DNA from: Leptodontidium sp. MPI-SDFR-AT-0119
Lineage: Eukaryota; Ascomycota; Leotiomycetes; Helotiales; Leptodontidiaceae
NCBI GenBank assembly: GCA_020726505.1
Contig: JAHLEZ010000018.1
Coordinates: forward strand, 434,001-498,000
DNA: 64,000 nt
Reading direction: 5' to 3'
Made by a program: the position numbers and the translations under genes. Positions 36,201 through 45,259 of this stretch are shown here, piece by piece; the first letter of the stretch is position 1; every line of letters starts with the position of its first letter. The notes beneath the pieces are model-generated. The model ran no database searches. It saw nothing but the letters and a program-made list of their open reading frames with translations, and was not told the DNA's origin.

Positions 36201-37624
36201 GAAGTGTAAAGTCAAGAATTTATACTCCCCTAGAGTCGAGCTTATAGTACTAGTAAAGGAAATTTACCCCCCTGTCCCTTTAATACTTAATACTTTGTCT
36301 ACTCCTTCTTTCCTTCTTGTTTCGAGTATAAAACCCCCTACGTATTCCTTACTTTCTTCTCTTACTATACTTTCTAATAAATACTTCGTTTCGAAACATA
36401 TAATAGCCTCTAGAAGTGGCCGCGCCGTTACTTTAATTAGAGAAGTTATATTAACGACGAATTCTATATTAATCTCCGAGGCTCAAAAATACTTAAATCC
36501 GCGCCTTTTAAGTGTATTATATTGTCCCTAGATAATCACTAATATTAGTACTACTATTAAACTTACTTCTATTATTAATCCTCTATATACTACAGAGCTC
36601 TCGTATTAACTAATACGATATATAATAAAGCCTAGAGAGCGCGCGCACTCTATTACTAACGGTTCTCTACTTTAACTAGGAAGTATATTAAATAACTAGC
36701 TTAGTCGATATATATAACTGTCCTTACGACTAGATAATATATATATCTTAATTAAACTAGCCTAAATAGAAGTTACTAAGCTAGAGAGGAGAACTGCTGA
36801 ACTTCTATACCCCCGAGACTAAACTAACTCCCTTTAATTCACTCTTTCTATATACAAAGCATATACTAAGGACTACGTTAATTCACTTTAGAATATATAA
36901 ATATAACTCTCTCTCATATACGACTCGACTATAAAAGCTCCTCCTTGTAACGACACAAGAGCCTTGGACGCAGAAGGTTGACTTAACACTTAGAATACAA
37001 AAACTACAGAGCTACTCTACAGGAGGGAGCCATATATATAGGGAGTCAGAGGGGAGTCGGACCTGTTTCGGACCCCTGACCTAGCCGAGGCATACCTGTC
37101 GTAACACTCCTTCTTTAACTCCTTCTCCTTAACTATAAGATAAATTACTAATTACAAAGCGACGTAAGAAAGCTCGTTAATACTTAATCATTAAGATCTT
37201 CTCGATTAACGCCGTAGCGTTTTATATATTAATTAAATAGAAGTCTAGAGATAAGATATTCGTAATAACTCTTCAAGAAATTAATACCTTAATTAATTAA
37301 AGAAGTCAAGAGCGAGAGAAAGCCGCTACTATATTAGCCTTAACTATCGAACTCACTTACCGCCGCTAGTTAATTATATAATTTACACTTTTTATTTAAG
37401 AATTAAATACTAAACTAATAGTTCCCTTAAAGTACGCTAATTAAACTCACGTATTCTCTAAAGCCAAAAGTGATATTTTCTCCCTTTATTACTTATATAA
37501 TTATAAAATTAAACTAAAAGGAGAGGGTAAGAAAGCGCTTAAGTACTTACTATTATATAAGATGTCGACTAAAGAGCTCGAGGCTGTCAAAGAATATATT
37601 ACTAATAACTTAGACAAGGGATTT
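33229..37624 (+). mobile_element. Ty3/Gypsy element G, internal part 1 (RIPed gag to start of RT)
   Basis: AT-rich, RIP-decayed interior reading on the plus strand. Gag-like text can be followed from about 34140 (SRIKKILNLNNKLLDG). The 78-codon frame 36295-36531 is one surviving stretch. The end, 37561-37624, reads STKELEAVKEYITNNLDKGF, the classic start of a Gypsy RT domain. The frame breaks exactly at the Copia insertion and resumes at 45212. Confidence 0.75.
36946..37106. mobile_element. Solo LTR (161 bp) with TSD ctcct
   Basis: Begins TGTAACGACA and ends TGTCGTAACA (one mismatch between inverted termini). Flanked by CTCCT at 36941-36945 and 37107-37111. Contains a TATATATAGGG box. Much less RIPed than the surrounding element G, so it arrived later or escaped. 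Confidence 0.88.
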
Positions 37625-37899
37625 TGTTGGTATCTAACCAAGGTCCGATACCTGATATCAGGGTGACAAAGAATATAACAAGTGAAGTTTGATCAAGTAT
37701 ATTCCGTGTGTCCCTTTCGTACGAAAGGGAAAGCTACCTTAAATACATCAAGTACTAAACCCCGTAGCTCGTATAAGCATTACTCGTACGAAACCAGGAG
37801 GCAAGGTATGAAACCAAGCTTCATCTCGGCCAGGAGAGACGACTATCTTTGGAAGCTGTCAGAGTAAGAGAATGCCCCTCAGCTAAGGCTATCCCAACA
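37625..37899 (-). repeat. 3' LTR of the intact Copia element
   Basis: 275 bp, matching 44937-45211 with no difference seen. Includes two CGTACG sites (37718 and 37785). A purine stretch (ACAAAAGAAGAG on the minus strand) just inside may be the polypurine tract. Confidence 0.95.
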
Positions 37900-38524
37900 C
37901 TGGCAACTCTTCTTTTGTCAGAAGAAAAACTCTCCTACCTTCCTTCTTTCTCCTCTGTACGAAGTGCGCGCAACCTAGCGCATTATCCCCAGCTCCTCTT
38001 CTTCCTTCGTACGAAGCACGTGCTCCATGTGACTTCGGCTCGCTATGTTGAATAGTGACCGCTTTGGGAAGGAACGACTTCGTTCCTTCCTCGTACGTCT
38101 CTCGCCAGCTGGCTGCTAGCCTTTTCCACGCACAAAAGAGATTTTCTGAATTCCCTCTTCTCTTCTTCTTCTCTTCTTCTTCAACCAACAGCAACAACAG
38201 CAGCAGCAACAGTAAGTCCCCTTTCTCTTCTTCGTACAGCTCTCCTCCTCCTCAGATATTCTCTGTACGACCTGAGATAGCCTCGTACGAATCGGCGCCT
38301 CTCTTTTCCGCCTTGCCTGCAAGGTAATCTGATTCGTTGTCGCTGTGTACTAACGAAAGGTCTTCCGTAGGCCACAACACCACCACCACCACCACCACAA
38401 CCAGGTGAGTACTCTCCCTCGTACGAAGTCTACCCCCTCGAGACTAGCTTCGCACAGCTGCTGCAACCTTAGTGAGGTGGTACTAACGCCTGCGTAGCCA
38501 CACCACACCACACCACACCACACA

Positions 38525-39160
38525 ATGTTAGTCTTTTTCTCTTCATACGAGCTGGCCCTTATCCCCAGGATATAGCTTCTCGTACGAACCTCCGGTCCTT
38601 TTGTCTAAGAACTAACATCGTATAGGGCCCTTGTTCTCTTCAACGCCGTCAATGCCGCGCTGGCTGCTGCCAACGCCAACGCCCATCCCATGCTCATTAT
38701 CGGCGGGCAGCAGCTGGGCCCGTTGTGTCATAATGCGTTGCAACAAACAGTCTTGGCCATGCCAGGACGTGATGTCGCCTTCGTACAAGGGCGCATCACA
38801 CCCCAGCAGCTTATGACACATCGGCCTTCGTACGTCAATGCCCTCTTGATTCAATCGAGAGGTGTTGTCCGAGCTGTTCCTTGTGCTGAATGTTCCCGGC
38901 GTGGCTTAACGCCTTTCCCTGACTGTGCTTCGGTTCAAGGTCATTTCGGGGATAGCTGTGGTAACTGCAAGTGGCGAGATCATGCCGCTCGTTGTAATCC
39001 CCCTCCTGAGGACTCATCGTCCGAAGACGGAGGTTCAGGAAACGAGAGTGACGAAGTTCAAGTGGTTGCTGTGCGGAGGGCACCACAGGGACTCATTGCT
39101 GGACCTGTACGAAGGGGCTTGATAGAAGATGGGTCCAGAGATGCTCCGATTGTCTTGTAA
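38525..39160 (+). CDS. Antisense accessory protein of the Copia element: Cys-rich, probable metal-binding, 178 aa
   Basis: Plus strand, opposite to pol. Three introns have consensus donor, branch and acceptor: 38324-38370 (GTAATC..CTAAC..GTAG), 38405-38497 (GTGAGT..CTAAC..GTAG) and 38527-38625 (GTTAGT..CTAAC..ATAG). The last splits the start codon (AT at 38525-38526, G at 38626), giving MALVLFNAVNAALAAANANA. Upstream exons are open in frame but have no ATG and encode His/Thr/Pro repeats, so I treat them as leader. The core is CAEC-x10-C-x10-C-GN-C-x7-C, ending NCKWRDHAARC, reminiscent of the fungal DUF3716-type Cys-rich domain (recalled, not searched). An acidic Ser/Glu/Asp tail follows (SSSEDGGSGNESDE). 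Function unknown; DNA or chromatin binding is an inference. Confidence 0.72.
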
Positions 39161-39530
39161 CTTCGTACGTATCTTTTGTGTTCCCTTTTGTTTGCAAGCA
39201 CAATTCCTTCTCACAGCCAAGCTTCTGGGCATCGTACGGAGGCTCCCTTCAAGTGAATGGACTCAAGCTCATCTTCAACCTTTGCGCGGTGCTTGGGATA
39301 AGTACTTCGTACAGGAGCCTGTACGAAGGAAACCAATGGAGATTTCCCTTAATCGATTCGTTGTTGGATTATCGTTGGACAGTTGGTCGTTAGGTAGTCG
39401 ATCGTCGTATTAGATATTATTTGTTTGGTCGAGAAATGCATAACCATCGTTTCGTACGGTATTCAAATGAGTGACTGAAATGAAATGAAAAACACGCATT
39501 TGACAAATGAAATCATCGTATCGTACGATG
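39161..39530. other. Convergent spacer between accessory gene and gag-pol
   Basis: The two genes converge here. The spacer contains several CGTACG sites and TGAAATGAAATGA repeats near 39475. Both transcripts probably end here or overlap. Confidence 0.5.
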
Positions 39531-42500
39531 TTATTCCTCCCCTGGCTCTACTTTCTTTTCCCTCTTAACCCATCCTTCTACTCGTACTACAATCTGATTA
39601 TTATCAATCAGCTTTTCCAAGCTTTTGTTCGGGTTTGACTTCGTCATCGCATCCGCCGGGTTGTCTTGACCATTGATCCATCGGATTTCTGCAAGTTCTC
39701 GTCGTTCGTACGATTGACGCAAAGCCATGATATCGATCATTAGCCGCTTCTCTTTCGTAGTGCCAAGCTTCACGAGGCATTCGTACAGCGAGAACGAGTC
39801 TGTACAAACAACGATTGGGATCGCTGGTATCTCAAGCCGCGACGTGATAATATCGATCGTACTCTTCACCGCGATTGCCATATCAACCCCGTTAACCATA
39901 CCGTAAATCTCGGAAGCTAAGACACTTCGTGTTACTCGTTTGCTCTTCGTACTACTCCAATGAAATAGATTTCCAGAAAGAAGAAACGAGTCTTGATCGT
40001 TCGAATCGGGGTCGTCGTCCTCCGTGCCGAGAATCATTACGTATCCAAGCTGGGAACTTAAGTCCTTGTTATTCGCAAAGGATCCGTCGACAAAAACAAA
40101 TAACTTCGTACGATGTAAGTCCAAAGGAATATAGTTTAATCCTCGTCCGATGTTTTGAATCTGCCACTGAATGCGCTTATTCAAGTTCTTTACGTCGGTA
40201 TCCTCTGGTTCTTGGAATTGAGCCGCAACTGATAGGTCGTACGAAGCTTCAGGTTGGCATAAAGTTGCGATATATGCCCCTCGAGCCCGTTGTTCCCGAT
40301 ACTGGTTCGTACGGTCCGGTGCTCTTAAGTCAACTTCAGCTAACTTCTCGCCTTGCCCTTTCTGAAGGATTTGGACGAAGTCCTTTCGATCATGCACGAT
40401 ACATCCGTTGAACGCGAGGGGTGATTCGTACGATAAACGATCCTTCGGTTTTGCAGAGAAACCGGCAATCCCGAGTTCTTTCTCCTCCTTCTCTTGGAAC
40501 TCGTTAGTAGCCAAGATCAGGGTATCGTCCGTTTGCATTCCAACTACTCCAAACGGCATTCCTGGTTGAGTAATCAGAAGGCATGGATCGTACGAAGACG
40601 TTTCCATATGCAACTTGACCTTATGATGTGTGTCGTACGTCCCCCACCAGTGTGTTCCTGATTCCGGGATACCGTATAATGGCTTTCGTACGAGCATGAT
40701 TGTATCCGGCGAGTAGTTGCTGGCAATTTGCTTTGGCAGTCTCGCATAGATCGTACGATTCAGAAAAGTTGTCGACTGGACATACGCCTGAGTAATATCC
40801 CGAATAAAGATCGATAACCCTTTTCGTACGAGTGACGGATAGAGTGCCAGAATTAGTCGCTGACTGATCCGTTGAATCGTCGGAGACTGAGTGAGGATCT
40901 GTTCCTTTCCCGCGTCATTATACGCTTGGATCACGAGTCTGGATTTCTCGTACGGAGCTTCAGTTGTCTTCCCTTTGATTTCATTAACAAGCCGGGAATT
41001 AAAGATCCGTCCGCGATGTTGCCTTGGGTCGTATCGTACGAACTCAAATACGCCTCGAGCAATCAAGCTATCAATCTCCTTTTGTTGAGATTCTTCAAAT
41101 GGAAGACCAGGGCTGGTGATCTTCCCTGCTGCTCGCATCGTACGAGATAGGTCTAAGTCGGATTGTTCTTTCCGAGTCAGGAAAACTTCTGGTGATCGTA
41201 CAAGTCCCTTCTCGAGTTCCTGCTTTGTCTTAAACGGAATCAAGACAACTGGCCGTACTGAAGGAGACACCTGGTCTGATCGTACACGGTCCTCCGGGGC
41301 CTCGGCGATTTCTTCCGTGTAAAACGGCTTAACCACCGTCGTACGAAAGGAAGTCGGTCCTGAAGGCAATTGAACAACACACTCTTTCCCCGTGACCGAT
41401 AATAACGAAAACGGGCCTGTCCATCCCTTTTTCTCCCGCCATACTTTCACTGAAGATTGTAATGGAAGTCGTACGGTCTCGGTAATATCAGGGCCGTTCC
41501 TTATACTCTGAGCATCTTTGATCTTTCGTACGGCTTGAATCTTTCGCAATTCCGTCATTGCTATCCGAACTGCCCTTGCTCTAGTAAGCATATCCGCAGA
41601 TGGTGGGTCTTCGTACGAAAGTCTAGGATATGCTCCGAAAACTAGAAGTGTTGGAATCAGTCCGTTTGGACCAGCCGTATCGTTCACGGCTTTCACGGCC
41701 ATTTGAAGGACTACTTCTTTTGCCAGGTTTTCGCTTCTCGTCTCGTCCCAGATGATCTCGTACGATCGGCGTAAAGGGGCGTGATACCGCTCAACCTTCC
41801 CGACACTCTGATGTGCCTCGACTGGGACTTCCTTTACATCGACGTTCATCGTACGAGCATTTGCTCTGAATTCTGATGATGCGAAGTTCGTCCCGGCATC
41901 GTGTACGAAGTAATCCGGGGGTCCAAGGTAAGTATCGATCCAACACGTACGAAGCGTAATCCACGTTGTCTTCGCTGAATTATCCTTTAGGAATCGAGCG
42001 GCATTAAAGCCGGTTGCCTCGTCAACTGCTTGAAGGACTGCTGCTCCTGAAAGATATAAAATATCCACGATTACAGAGAAATTGAATTCGATATCGTCTT
42101 TTAAAGAGAATCTGAATCGACCTGGGTTCTTCGTATGAAGCTGACACTGTTCGCAGAACTTTGAGATCTTCTCAATCGTACGAAGGTTTGTTTCCTCGTG
42201 TCCTGCTCGCTGAAGAACGCGGTACAGTTTCTCAACTGAAGGATGTCCAAAGCGTCGATGGAGTTGCCTAAGCTCTGTTTCCGTGAAGTGCTGGTACATG
42301 AACGTGTCTTTCATCGTATGAATCATCATCCATGGATGTCCCCATTTTCGTACGATCGGAATTCTCTTATCCCCTTGAATCATAATATTCTGAAGGTTGT
42401 CTAATCGTACACCGAGGGAGTCCATATCTTGAATACATAACAGGAACGGGGTATTTGTCGGAACAATCCAGAACCTCACTTGCCCGATGGGTGTTCGTAC

Positions 42501-44666
42501 GAGTATCGATCCCTCTGATTCTGCTACTCCTTTGCCAAATCGAATCGTATGCGTTTGGCTGCTCGTACGATCAACTTCTAGCGACGGGTCAAGCTTCAGA
42601 AGTGCTTGGACTTGTTGCTTTCCTGCGGTAGAGATTCCGGCAGCACCGCTGTCTGGCATAATCCCTTGGAAGACTTCGGACGAATATCTGTCTCCAATGA
42701 CGAATACCTCGCCTTCGTACGAATGCTTCGTCGGGTCTCGTTGCAAAAAGGCGTGTTTTGTCGATTCGTCGTTTAGAACTTGGATCATTTGTCGTCCGTC
42801 GACTTCCCCGTACTCCGTAAAGAATCCTTCTGGCTCATCTTCGTCCTTCCATTCCTCTGTATCCTCTGGCACTTCTTTTATTGTCGTACAATCAAATTCC
42901 CTTGGGAAATCTTCGTACGAGCTTAAGAAAGCCTGAGTTGCTTCCTCGGATCCATTGAACTCGGTCATTAGGTGATTCTTGACCTTCGCCCACGCGGCTT
43001 TCTGCTCTGCCTCCGGATGATCTGTTGACCAGCAACCTTCCTTCTTACAAACAATACATTTCCTATTCGTACGATCATTAGAAGGGTTCCTTGGACGAAA
43101 AGTCCTCTTCTGGAACTGGTTTGGTGCTGTGCGATCCGGAAATCGTCGTGCCTTCCCGTAGAATTGTCTCTCTACTAAGTTGTGATCATGATCGTACGAA
43201 CGATTCTGTAGGTAAGTGCCAACCTCCCTCGTTCGTACGGCTGTAGCAATTGCAGACCGTAAGTCTGCGCATAGCCCTTCAAATGTCTGTGCAGGCTTAT
43301 ATAGTGCTAGACTACACTCTTCTACTCCACGACATGCGTTTAGCACTTGATCGCGAAGATTATGCTCTGTCTGGTATTCCCTTGATAGGCCGCGTTGCGC
43401 CGTACGAAGAGAATCAAACATAATTTCCAAGCATTCTAACCGAGACTTCTCTGGGTTCTTTGCAATCGTAGAGATTAATGTAGTCTCTCTCCACTCAGAC
43501 AAGTACTTTTGCTGATTCTCCTCAGTCTCAAAGTGATTCCGGGTCATACGAATCATTGTAGGGAAATCGTACGAACGTCCTGCAATCTTGTCGTAATAGA
43601 AATCCGCTGCTCGTCCTTTTAGCATAATCGAGAATGCTAGGTGGTACTGGTCACTTGAGATTCCGATCTTCGTACAACAGTCGAAGAAGACCTGGAGACG
43701 AATATCTAGGATATCGTACTGCTCTCCGCCGTACTTCCGGCTCTCATTGCTATAAACCTTCATTAGGTCCGTTAACAACCGTGAGTTCGGGATGATTGTC
43801 CGAGACTCATACGATACGGTCGGTTCCGGCGGAGGAGCTCTCGGGGTCGGTGGATCATCTTCGTACGAATGTTGTCTCAGTGGTCGTTCGACGGTTTCGT
43901 AGGCTTGGTCCCGACTTGGAAGGTTGTTGTCTAAGGCCGGATGTGGCGTAGGACTGAAACGTTCGTACGCTGGGTAGCGTTGTTTGGCTGTTTGACCTCT
44001 GTCTGGTGATAAAGACTTTGCCAGATTTGCGTACGAAGTCCGGTCAGAACTAACCGTGTTCTCGTTCAAAACGACATGGGGCGGAGGACTCAGATATTGT
44101 CCAGACGTTTGAGGCTGTCGCTGAGTTGTTTGAATTGGCTCTGAGAGTGGGTCCTCTGCCTCTTGAGTTCGTACGATTGGAGAATCTCTGGAATTGTCCG
44201 AAATAGCGTGTCTCGCTGGTGGTTCGCTTTGTACAGTTGAAGTCGGAGTACCTTGCCGGTTTCTGTCTTGCCCTTGGGATTTCCATTGGGCATAAGTCCT
44301 TCGATTTTGATCTGTCCACTCATGTGGTTCTTCCTCTTCCAAAACATCTGCCAACGTTTGAGCGTACGAGATAGACCCCCTTTGCTCTCGTACCCATACT
44401 CCGTGATCAAGGAGGTATGTACGAAGATCCTTAACAGCTTCCCGGGATCCGATAGCAAAAGTATCTTCCGTCCATCCTTCGAAGCCTTCCTTGAATTCTT
44501 CCCAAAGTCCGTAGTCCCAAAACTCTTTTTGGCGGTATCGTACGAGGGCCAAGGTAATGTGGTTATTGACTCGCTTAAGCGTTTGATGCTCGTCGTTCGC
44601 AAGGTCAAAGGGTTCCCCCCATGCTTCCGTATCCAATGGGTAGGTGACCTCTGGTGGTGGAATCAT
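39531..44666 (-). CDS. Ty1/Copia gag-pol polyprotein, 1711 aa, intact
   Basis: Single uninterrupted frame. The first ATG is at 44666 (MIPPPEVTYPLDTEAWGEP); the frame extends to a TTG at 44705. Residue positions below are counted from that TTG and approximate. Gag occupies the first third. A zinc knuckle-like CIVCKKEGCWSTDH is near 550 and the protease DSGA near 683. The integrase zinc site H-x4-H (HRRFGH) is near 817, with CEQC near 852. The DDE triad is D of VDIL (882), D of HDAG (933) and E of KVERYH (969), a D-35-E spacing. RT has RDITQAYVQ (1305) and a TDDT active site (1393). RNase H has VDGSF (1540) and CTDSFSLYE (1637). All catalytic residues are present. The order protease-integrase-RT-RNase H is diagnostic of Copia. 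One-frame gag-pol without frameshift is normal for many Copia elements. Confidence 0.96.
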   Translation of the reverse strand: MIPPPEVTYPLDTEAWGEPFDLANDEHQTLKRVNNHITLALVRYRQKEFWDYGLWEEFKEGFEGWTEDTFAIGSREAVKDLRTYLLDHGVWVREQRGSISYAQTLADVLEEEEPHEWTDQNRRTYAQWKSQGQDRNRQGTPTSTVQSEPPARHAISDNSRDSPIVRTQEAEDPLSEPIQTTQRQPQTSGQYLSPPPHVVLNENTVSSDRTSYANLAKSLSPDRGQTAKQRYPAYERFSPTPHPALDNNLPSRDQAYETVERPLRQHSYEDDPPTPRAPPPEPTVSYESRTIIPNSRLLTDLMKVYSNESRKYGGEQYDILDIRLQVFFDCCTKIGISSDQYHLAFSIMLKGRAADFYYDKIAGRSYDFPTMIRMTRNHFETEENQQKYLSEWRETTLISTIAKNPEKSRLECLEIMFDSLRTAQRGLSREYQTEHNLRDQVLNACRGVEECSLALYKPAQTFEGLCADLRSAIATAVRTREVGTYLQNRSYDHDHNLVERQFYGKARRFPDRTAPNQFQKRTFRPRNPSNDRTNRKCIVCKKEGCWSTDHPEAEQKAAWAKVKNHLMTEFNGSEEATQAFLSSYEDFPREFDCTTIKEVPEDTEEWKDEDEPEGFFTEYGEVDGRQMIQVLNDESTKHAFLQRDPTKHSYEGEVFVIGDRYSSEVFQGIMPDSGAAGISTAGKQQVQALLKLDPSLEVDRTSSQTHTIRFGKGVAESEGSILVRTPIGQVRFWIVPTNTPFLLCIQDMDSLGVRLDNLQNIMIQGDKRIPIVRKWGHPWMMIHTMKDTFMYQHFTETELRQLHRRFGHPSVEKLYRVLQRAGHEETNLRTIEKISKFCEQCQLHTKNPGRFRFSLKDDIEFNFSVIVDILYLSGAAVLQAVDEATGFNAARFLKDNSAKTTWITLRTCWIDTYLGPPDYFVHDAGTNFASSEFRANARTMNVDVKEVPVEAHQSVGKVERYHAPLRRSYEIIWDETRSENLAKEVVLQMAVKAVNDTAGPNGLIPTLLVFGAYPRLSYEDPPSADMLTRARAVRIAMTELRKIQAVRKIKDAQSIRNGPDITETVRLPLQSSVKVWREKKGWTGPFSLLSVTGKECVVQLPSGPTSFRTTVVKPFYTEEIAEAPEDRVRSDQVSPSVRPVVLIPFKTKQELEKGLVRSPEVFLTRKEQSDLDLSRTMRAAGKITSPGLPFEESQQKEIDSLIARGVFEFVRYDPRQHRGRIFNSRLVNEIKGKTTEAPYEKSRLVIQAYNDAGKEQILTQSPTIQRISQRLILALYPSLVRKGLSIFIRDITQAYVQSTTFLNRTIYARLPKQIASNYSPDTIMLVRKPLYGIPESGTHWWGTYDTHHKVKLHMETSSYDPCLLITQPGMPFGVVGMQTDDTLILATNEFQEKEEKELGIAGFSAKPKDRLSYESPLAFNGCIVHDRKDFVQILQKGQGEKLAEVDLRAPDRTNQYREQRARGAYIATLCQPEASYDLSVAAQFQEPEDTDVKNLNKRIQWQIQNIGRGLNYIPLDLHRTKLFVFVDGSFANNKDLSSQLGYVMILGTEDDDPDSNDQDSFLLSGNLFHWSSTKSKRVTRSVLASEIYGMVNGVDMAIAVKSTIDIITSRLEIPAIPIVVCTDSFSLYECLVKLGTTKEKRLMIDIMALRQSYERRELAEIRWINGQDNPADAMTKSNPNKSLEKLIDNNQIVVRVEGWVKREKKVEPGEE

Positions 44667-44744
44667 CGTGTCCTTCTTCGTACGAAGGTTAATGAAAATT
44701 GTCAAGTCGTGTTTGCGTTCCGTGAATCCTCAGATCGTACGAAT

Positions 44745-44883
44745 CGTCTTCTTCTGCTAGTCGCCGACGCAGGGTCCGATCAGTTTGCCTCTCCGGTCTG
44801 TCTTTTCCGATTGTCGTCTTCTTCTGCTAGTCGCCGACGCAGGGTCTGATCAGTTTGCCTCTCCGGTCTGTCTTTCCGATTGT
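44745..44883 (-). repeat. 70-bp tandem duplication in the Copia leader
   Basis: Units 44745-44814 and 44815-44883 differ by one C/T and one missing T by eye. They lie between the 5' LTR and the gag start, where packaging or translation signals would be expected. Confidence 0.9.
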
Positions 44884-44936
44884 CGTCGTACAAAAGTATT
44901 GCCTAACTGTTCTGTGGTTATTTAACCACTGATCAG
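44884..44936 (-). promoter_or_regulatory. Primer-binding region of the Copia element with hairpin
   Basis: Next to the 5' LTR the plus strand carries a hairpin GTGGTTATTTAACCAC and the palindrome CTGATCAG. This is where a primer-binding site should be. I do not recognise the complementary tRNA. Confidence 0.4.
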
Positions 44937-45211
44937 TGTTGGTATCTAACCAAGGTCCGATACCTGATATCAGGGTGACAAAGAATATAACAAGTGAAGT
45001 TTGATCAAGTATATTCCGTGTGTCCCTTTCGTACGAAAGGGAAAGCTACCTTAAATACATCAAGTACTAAACCCCGTAGCTCGTATAAGCATTACTCGTA
45101 CGAAACCAGGAGGCAAGGTATGAAACCAAGCTTCATCTCGGCCAGGAGAGACGACTATCTTTGGAAGCTGTCAGAGTAAGAGAATGCCCCTCAGCTAAGG
45201 CTATCCCAACA
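44937..45211 (-). repeat. 5' LTR of the intact Copia element
   Basis: 275 bp, partner of 37625-37899. Expected to hold the promoter for the gag-pol transcript (minus strand). Confidence 0.95.
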
Positions 45212-45259
45212 GATTTATTAAGCCGTCTTAAGTACTATTCGCTGCCCCTATTCTCTTTA
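45212..45259 (+). mobile_element. Ty3/Gypsy element G, internal part 2 (RT fragment)
   Basis: 48 bp between the Copia and B insertions, including one TSD copy of each. It continues the Gypsy RT frame from 37624 (IKPS, then AAPILF) and is itself interrupted at 45259. Confidence 0.85.

Larger units (their letters stand above)
37718..45097. repeat. Dispersed palindrome TCGTACGA (core CGTACG), about 53 copies across the Copia element
   Basis: By eye the core CGTACG occurs at, for example, 37718, 37785, 38008, 38092, 38284, 38420, 38581, 38829, 39164, 39233, 39452, 39522, 39707 and 40107, then roughly every 50-180 bases through pol to 44736 and in the right LTR. Many further one-mismatch forms (CGTACA, TGTACG) are present. 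Sites fall in LTRs, leader, pol, both sides of the accessory gene and its introns. In pol they use all three frames (S-Y-E/D, V-R, R-T). Elsewhere in the window I found only about six. Confidence 0.9.
37625..45211 (-). mobile_element. Intact, young Ty1/Copia retrotransposon with an antisense accessory gene
   Basis: 7587 bp with two 275-bp LTRs that I see as identical, starting TGTTGG and ending CCAACA. Flanked by GATTT at 37620-37624 and 45212-45216. Gag-pol is one uninterrupted frame on the minus strand; a separate spliced gene lies on the plus strand between pol and the 3' LTR (left). There is no sign of RIP, although all surrounding elements are RIPed. CGTACG occurs about once per 140 bases throughout. 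The structure implies recent, probably competent transposition. Confidence 0.96.

Noticed and set aside
37682..37867. A 61-codon open frame inside each Copia LTR, identical in both
   Set aside because: Identity only reflects the identical LTRs. The frame has no domain signal and is antisense to the element transcript.
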